Part shown: positions 59,298 through 64,000 of the stretch, piece after piece
How positions within the stretch are numbered: the first letter of the stretch is position 1
Layout: the number at the start of each line of letters is the position of its first letter
Notes under the pieces: model-generated
What the model was told of the DNA's origin: nothing
Seen by the model: the letters and a program-made list of their open reading frames with translations, nothing else
Databases searched by the model: none
Source: Flavobacteriales bacterium
GTDB taxonomy: Bacteria; Bacteroidota; Bacteroidia; Flavobacteriales_D; Crocinitomicaceae
NCBI GenBank assembly: GCA_947491305.1
Contig: CANLIL010000004.1
Coordinates: 1 to 64,000 of the forward strand
Direction: 5' to 3'
DNA length: 64,000 nt
Program-made: the position numbers and the translations under genes

Positions 59298-60193
59298 TGC
59301 ACGGTGAACGTACTTTTCTTGAGCAATTAATTTACCAATGGAAACATGGTGGAATGATGATGAAACTACTATTTATCAATAGTTTTATTTTTATTGTGAT
59401 TCAACTACTAAGTGTTTTTGGACGATTAATGGGAATTGAAGCCCAAACAACTGTAACTGAATTTTTAATTTCTATTTTTGGAATGGAAACTACATTCAGT
59501 TCTTTTTTGCTGCATCCATGGGGTATTTTTACGAGTATTTTTGCTCATTTCACCCTGTTTCATTTTATTTCAAACATGCTTTTTCTTTATTTTGCTGGAA
59601 AACTTTTTGAATCGATTTTTGAAAGAAAATACTTGTTTTTCACCTACCTTTTTGGAGGCATATTCGGCGGATTAATTGAATTGATTGCACATGCTAGTTT
59701 TCCTTCTTTACAAGATGAAGCTATTGTAATTGTTGGAGGTTCTGGATCAATTATGGCGCTATTTGCAACCTTGGCATTTTACAGACCTAATTTAACGATC
59801 AGTGTATTTGGAATTTTCAATACACGACTCATTTTTATTGCAGCAGCATTTATTTTATCCGACTTAATATCTTTGGGGATAAATGATGGGACAGCGCATT
59901 TTGCGCACATTGGCGGTGTTATTTTTGGAGCATTGACAGTGGTTTCAATGGCGTCTTTTTTTAAATTCTATGATCGTTTAACTACTTTTACTATCTTTCA
60001 AAAGAAATCACACTTAAAAGTAAAAAAAGGAACACGAACAAGTACTTTTAAGACAGATGAAGAATACAATTTTGAAAAACGTAAAAAACAAGAAAAAACA
60101 GACGCTATACTAGATAAAATAGCAAAATCAGGCTACGAATCTCTTTCTAAAATAGAAAAAGAATTTCTTTTTAACCAAAGTAAAAATGGGTAA
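59297..60193 (+). CDS. second rhomboid family intramembrane serine protease
   Basis: HFISNMLFLYFAG, GGSGSIMALFA, AHFAHIGGVIFGAL; TAATG overlap with preceding gene. Confidence 0.92.
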   Translation: MHGERTFLEQLIYQWKHGGMMMKLLFINSFIFIVIQLLSVFGRLMGIEAQTTVTEFLISIFGMETTFSSFLLHPWGIFTSIFAHFTLFHFISNMLFLYFAGKLFESIFERKYLFFTYLFGGIFGGLIELIAHASFPSLQDEAIVIVGGSGSIMALFATLAFYRPNLTISVFGIFNTRLIFIAAAFILSDLISLGINDGTAHFAHIGGVIFGALTVVSMASFFKFYDRLTTFTIFQKKSHLKVKKGTRTSTFKTDEEYNFEKRKKQEKTDAILDKIAKSGYESLSKIEKEFLFNQSKNG

Positions 60194-61319
60194 TATGCTT
60201 ACTAAAATAGTGCGATTTTCAACCCTTCTTCGGATTATTACAATCTGTTGTTTGGTTGGTTTACTATTTTCGTATTTAGCACCGTTTGTTCATCCTAACA
60301 CCTTGAAAATTATTCCATTTTTTGGTTTATCCTACCCTATTTTCTTGTTACTTACGCTAATAGCTTTAGTTTATTGGTCAATAATGAAGTCAAGAATGGC
60401 ACTCTTAATCATTGGAGTGCTTTTGATTGGTGGAAAATTACACTTTCGAATTTTTGCATTTGGTTCAAACAGTGATACGTTACCTGCAAAGGAGAAATTA
60501 TTGCATGTTATGAGCTATAATGTTCGCTTATTTGACCTTTATACCGCCGATGAAAATAACATCTTCGAAAAACGAAACTTAATCTTTGATTATATCAAAA
60601 ATGAAGACCCTGACATTATTTGTTTTCAAGAATTTTACCACCAAGATAAACCAACAAAATTTAAAACACGCGATACACTTATTGATATTTTAGCAATTAA
60701 AGATTACCACGAACGATTTGCGCATAAATTGAAAGGTAGACAAAATTTCGGTGTTTCAATTTTATCAAAACACCCTTTAATTGCGAAAGGAGATGTCATG
60801 TTCTCCACACAAGGTGATCAAGATTTTAATTATTGCATTTTTGTTGATTTGGTGAAGAATCAAGATACGTTTAGAATCTACAATGTTCACCTTCAATCGA
60901 TCAGACTTCAACAAGAAGATTATTCACTTTTTAAAGATGGGAATGCAACCATTGAAAAAAAATCTACGATTCGTTTGTTAATTGATAAATTGCGCATTGC
61001 TTACCCAAAAAGAGCCGAACAAGCAAGAGCAGTCATAGAACATGTTCAATCTTCGCCTTATCCGACAATTGTATGCGGTGATTTCAACGACACGCCGATG
61101 TCATATGCATACAATCAATTTGACAAACTATTAATTGACGCTTTTCGTTCATGTAGCTTTGGGATTGGTTCTACTTATATTGGAAAAGTTCCAGCTGGCA
61201 GAATCGATTATATTTTCCATACGCCAAATTTGATTTCAACTGATTTTAAAATTCAAAAAGAGAAGTTAAGCGATCACCGAGCTATTTCTTGTAAACTGTT
61301 TAAAGACACAATTCAATAA
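60186..61319 (+). CDS. endonuclease/exonuclease/phosphatase family membrane protein
   Basis: N-terminal TMs; MSYNVRLFD, ICFQEFY, CGDFNDTPMS, GRIDYIFHT, LSDHRAI. Confidence 0.92.
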   Translation: MGNMLTKIVRFSTLLRIITICCLVGLLFSYLAPFVHPNTLKIIPFFGLSYPIFLLLTLIALVYWSIMKSRMALLIIGVLLIGGKLHFRIFAFGSNSDTLPAKEKLLHVMSYNVRLFDLYTADENNIFEKRNLIFDYIKNEDPDIICFQEFYHQDKPTKFKTRDTLIDILAIKDYHERFAHKLKGRQNFGVSILSKHPLIAKGDVMFSTQGDQDFNYCIFVDLVKNQDTFRIYNVHLQSIRLQQEDYSLFKDGNATIEKKSTIRLLIDKLRIAYPKRAEQARAVIEHVQSSPYPTIVCGDFNDTPMSYAYNQFDKLLIDAFRSCSFGIGSTYIGKVPAGRIDYIFHTPNLISTDFKIQKEKLSDHRAISCKLFKDTIQ

Positions 61320-61320
61320 A

Positions 61321-61938
61321 ATGTTAGTAGAAATAAACCCAACAAACATCGATAATCGCTTGATTAAACAAGCCGTTGATGTATTGAAAAGTGGTGGTGT
61401 CATTATTTTTCCAACTGACACAGTCTACAGTATGGGGTGTGATTTATACAGCAAAAAAGGATTAAATGAATTAGCGAAATTGAAAAACATCAAATTAAAC
61501 AAAGCTAATTTCTCCATTATTTGTTCAGATTTAAGTCATTTATCTGAATACGTAAAACAACTTGATCGTTCTGTTTTTAAATTATTAAAACAATCCTTAC
61601 CAGGCCCATTTACGTTTATTTTAAATGCAACAAATGAAATTCCGCGCTTGTTTGATACCAATCGTAAAGAAATTGGAATTCGTATTCCAAATAATGCAAT
61701 AGTTCTCGAAATCGTTAAATTATTAGAGAATCCAATTGCTACAACATCCTTACACAATGATGAAGATACAATTGCTGATTATTTTGCGGATCCATATATG
61801 ATTTATGAACGCTTTGACGAAGATGTTCCTTTTATTATTGATGGCGGATATGGCCATTTAGAAGCTTCAACTGTTGTTGATTGCACCAACGGTAGTCCAG
61901 AAATTATACGACAAGGAATTGGAAAAATAATCCTATGA
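61321..61938 (+). CDS. L-threonylcarbamoyladenylate synthase (Sua5/YciO/YrdC family)
   Basis: VDVLKSGGVIIFPTDTVYSMGCD, LPGPFTFILNATNEIPRLF, IGIRIPNNAIVLEIV. Confidence 0.93.
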   Translation: MLVEINPTNIDNRLIKQAVDVLKSGGVIIFPTDTVYSMGCDLYSKKGLNELAKLKNIKLNKANFSIICSDLSHLSEYVKQLDRSVFKLLKQSLPGPFTFILNATNEIPRLFDTNRKEIGIRIPNNAIVLEIVKLLENPIATTSLHNDEDTIADYFADPYMIYERFDEDVPFIIDGGYGHLEASTVVDCTNGSPEIIRQGIGKIIL

Positions 61939-62507
61939 TTTTAATTTTAGATTGCGGAAGTAGTAAAACACCCTTTATCGAATCAATGGTCGATGAGTTT
62001 TGTGATTTTACAACTATTCCTATTTTAGATTTTGAAGAAACAAGTCTATCTAATGTAAACGGCGTAATCATTTCAGGTGCTCCGTTGTTAATTACCGAAC
62101 AAGACATTTCACCTTATTTAGCAAAATTAAAGTGGTTAAAAACAATTCACATGCCAACATTGGGTATTTGTTTTGGACATCAATTAATCGGGATAACGTT
62201 TGGTGCATTTGGTCAAAAAATGAGAAAAGACAGAGATTTACAAGTAATTGAAGCTTTTGAAGATTCATTACTTTTGGACAAACTCCCAACCGAATTTGAA
62301 ATGATTGAAGATCACTGCGAAACGATTTCAATTCCACAACACTTTAAACTGGTCGCTTCATCAGATGCATGTGTTAATGAAGTTATGGAACATCAAACCC
62401 TTCCGATTTATGGGGTTCAATTTCATCCTGAAGTTTCAGGGAATTATGGGAGAATAATTTTTGATAATTTTATTAAGATTGCCTTAAATCAACCAAAAAT
62501 TGACTAA
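61935..62507 (+). CDS. class I glutamine amidotransferase (GMP-synthase GATase-like)
   Basis: TLGICFGHQLIG nucleophile and GVQFHPEVSG; ATGA overlap with preceding gene. Confidence 0.88.
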   Translation: MILILDCGSSKTPFIESMVDEFCDFTTIPILDFEETSLSNVNGVIISGAPLLITEQDISPYLAKLKWLKTIHMPTLGICFGHQLIGITFGAFGQKMRKDRDLQVIEAFEDSLLLDKLPTEFEMIEDHCETISIPQHFKLVASSDACVNEVMEHQTLPIYGVQFHPEVSGNYGRIIFDNFIKIALNQPKID

Positions 62508-62588
62508 TACGTGTTATTCAACATGCATTGTTAATAGTTTTCATACAAACGCCCTCTAATCCTAAAATAAAAAGTTGATCTTAGCACT

Positions 62589-64000
62589 ATGGTATTAAGT
62601 AGATTTTGGCTCGTAATTTTTATATCCTCTATCATCTTTGTGGTTGCAGGATTATTCACTTCATCGAATTATTCGTTAGATTTCATGTTGAATGGAAAAA
62701 AAGACGATCCTATATTAGTTTCTGAAAAATACCTCAACGAAATCCCTCCAGCAATTGTTGTCCAGCTTAATAAATCGCCCGAAAAAACATATGTTTCTGC
62801 CTACTCTGAAAAAACGTATGTTCAGAAAAACAAAACGGTTTTAATTTATAAAGGAACGCAAAAATCAGACGGTTTATTAGAAACCAGTAAAAACAGTTTG
62901 TTTGAATTAATATTGCCATTAATCGCCTATCTAGCTTTTTTCAGTGGGATCATGCAATTGTTAATTGATTCTGGTGCTACCGAAAAACTTGCAAAACGCT
63001 TGAGCCCATTCTTTGTAAGTGTTTTTCCATCCGTTCCAAAAGGACATGATTCTATTTCATACATGACCTTGAATTTTTCGGCGAATTTTCTTGGATTAGA
63101 TTCCGCTGCAACGCCTTTTGGCTTAAAAGCCATGCAAAGTTTACAAGAATTGAACGAAGATAAAAGTCGAGCTAGCGATGCACAAATTATGTTTATGTGC
63201 TTGCATGCAGCAGGACTTACTTTGATTCCAACATCGATTATTGGATATCGCGCTGCGCAAGACGCAACAAATCCAGCGGATGTAATGTTGCCATGTATCA
63301 TAACATCTTTCATCGGAACAATCGCAGCGTTTTTAATTGTTGGTATTCGTCAAAAAATAAACTTTAAAAGTGCAACTTTATTAGTGACCTTAATTTCAAT
63401 TATTGCAGGAATTATAGGCTTATTATTGTATGTGAATAGTTTAGATATCATTGGTAAAAACTTTTTTACTTCTAATTTTTCAAGTTTATTATTATTGTCA
63501 ATAATTGGTTTTACCCTACTCTTTGCCTTTCGAAATGAACGAAAATTCAAAGAAAAAGACACGACAATTTTTGATGCATTTGTAGTTGGTGCAAAAAGTG
63601 GAATTAGCACAGGTGTTTCAATTTTCCCATATGTTTTAGGAATGTTAGCGGCAATTTCATTATTTCGCAACAGCGGACTTTTTGAAGTTATTAGTGGATG
63701 GATTTCAAATGGATTTTACTACATAGGAGTATCGAAAGAAGTTACTGAATCATTGCCTGTCGCAATGTTACGCCCATTTAGCTCGAGTGGATCCAGAGGT
63801 TTTATGATTGATTCCATGCAAACATTTGGTCCAGATTCTCTTACAGGTCGCTTAAGTTGTATTTTTCAATGCAGCGCAGAAACAACTTTTTATGTCATCG
63901 CCGTTTATTTTGGTGCAATAAACGTAAAAAACACACGCTATGCGTTGAGTACGATGTTATTAGTCGACTTAATCTGCGTGATTACAGCCATCTTTGTAGC
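62589..64000 (+). CDS. SpmA/SpmB-like nucleoside-recognition (Gate) domain membrane protein, 3'-truncated by window edge
   Basis: Open frame from ATG 62589 to the window end: MVLSRFWLVIFISSIIFVVAGLF...LPLIAYLAFFSGIMQLLIDSGATEKLAKRLSPFF...LNFSANFLGLDSAATPFGLKAMQSL. Absent from ORF track (no stop in window). Confidence 0.9.
   Translation, partial: MVLSRFWLVIFISSIIFVVAGLFTSSNYSLDFMLNGKKDDPILVSEKYLNEIPPAIVVQLNKSPEKTYVSAYSEKTYVQKNKTVLIYKGTQKSDGLLETSKNSLFELILPLIAYLAFFSGIMQLLIDSGATEKLAKRLSPFFVSVFPSVPKGHDSISYMTLNFSANFLGLDSAATPFGLKAMQSLQELNEDKSRASDAQIMFMCLHAAGLTLIPTSIIGYRAAQDATNPADVMLPCIITSFIGTIAAFLIVGIRQKINFKSATLLVTLISIIAGIIGLLLYVNSLDIIGKNFFTSNFSSLLLLSIIGFTLLFAFRNERKFKEKDTTIFDAFVVGAKSGISTGVSIFPYVLGMLAAISLFRNSGLFEVISGWISNGFYYIGVSKEVTESLPVAMLRPFSSSGSRGFMIDSMQTFGPDSLTGRLSCIFQCSAETTFYVIAVYFGAINVKNTRYALSTMLLVDLICVITAIFV

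Noticed and set aside
62927-63313. 128-aa minus-strand ORF near the right edge
   Set aside because: Antisense to the SpmA/SpmB-like CDS that the track missed.
63350-63670. 106-aa minus-strand ORF near the right edge
   Set aside because: Same as above; antisense to the truncated plus-strand CDS.
1-64000. CRISPR array, transposon, prophage or tRNA/rRNA genes
   Set aside because: No spaced direct repeats, transposase/integrase motifs, phage structural genes or tRNA/rRNA signatures seen while reading the window.

Overview
The window is a 64 kb stretch of AT-rich bacterial chromosome. Protein families, compact gene layout and TAnnTTTG-type -7 promoter elements point to Bacteroidota, probably Flavobacteriales; anything closer (e.g. 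Crocinitomicaceae-like) is a guess. Most of it is core genome: gltA, priA, rpoD, htpG, pyrE, birA, rsfS, ftsH, cdsA, psd, xth, mutS2-like, hbd-like, menB, rpmE2, mdh, thiolase, bshA, and a tight operon mutL-rhomboid-rhomboid-EEP-tsaC-GATase. I saw no rRNA, tRNA, CRISPR, prophage or transposon. A gene running off the right edge (62589 onward, SpmA/SpmB-type nucleoside-recognition protein) and a 49-aa small ORF (30744-30893, minus) are missing from the supplied ORF track. The observations most worth a second look are: (1) an ECF sigma factor followed by a single-pass membrane protein whose C-terminus resembles the gliding-motility/T9SS type-B C-terminal domain; (2) a TetR-ABC-HlyD-TolC export operon whose ABC subunit has lost most ATPase motifs, with a perfect 10+1+10 bp palindrome over its promoter; (3) a membrane acyltransferase overlapping a CE2-like SGNH esterase, a split version of the AT3-SGNH architecture; (4) a secreted Lys/Cys-rich 76-aa protein; (5) a small ORF followed directly by a terminator; (6) a DUF3078-like gene broken by two lesions; (7) several genes whose start codon lies 4-5 nt after the -7 element, suggesting leaderless mRNAs. 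All family calls come from reading the translations; no database search was run.
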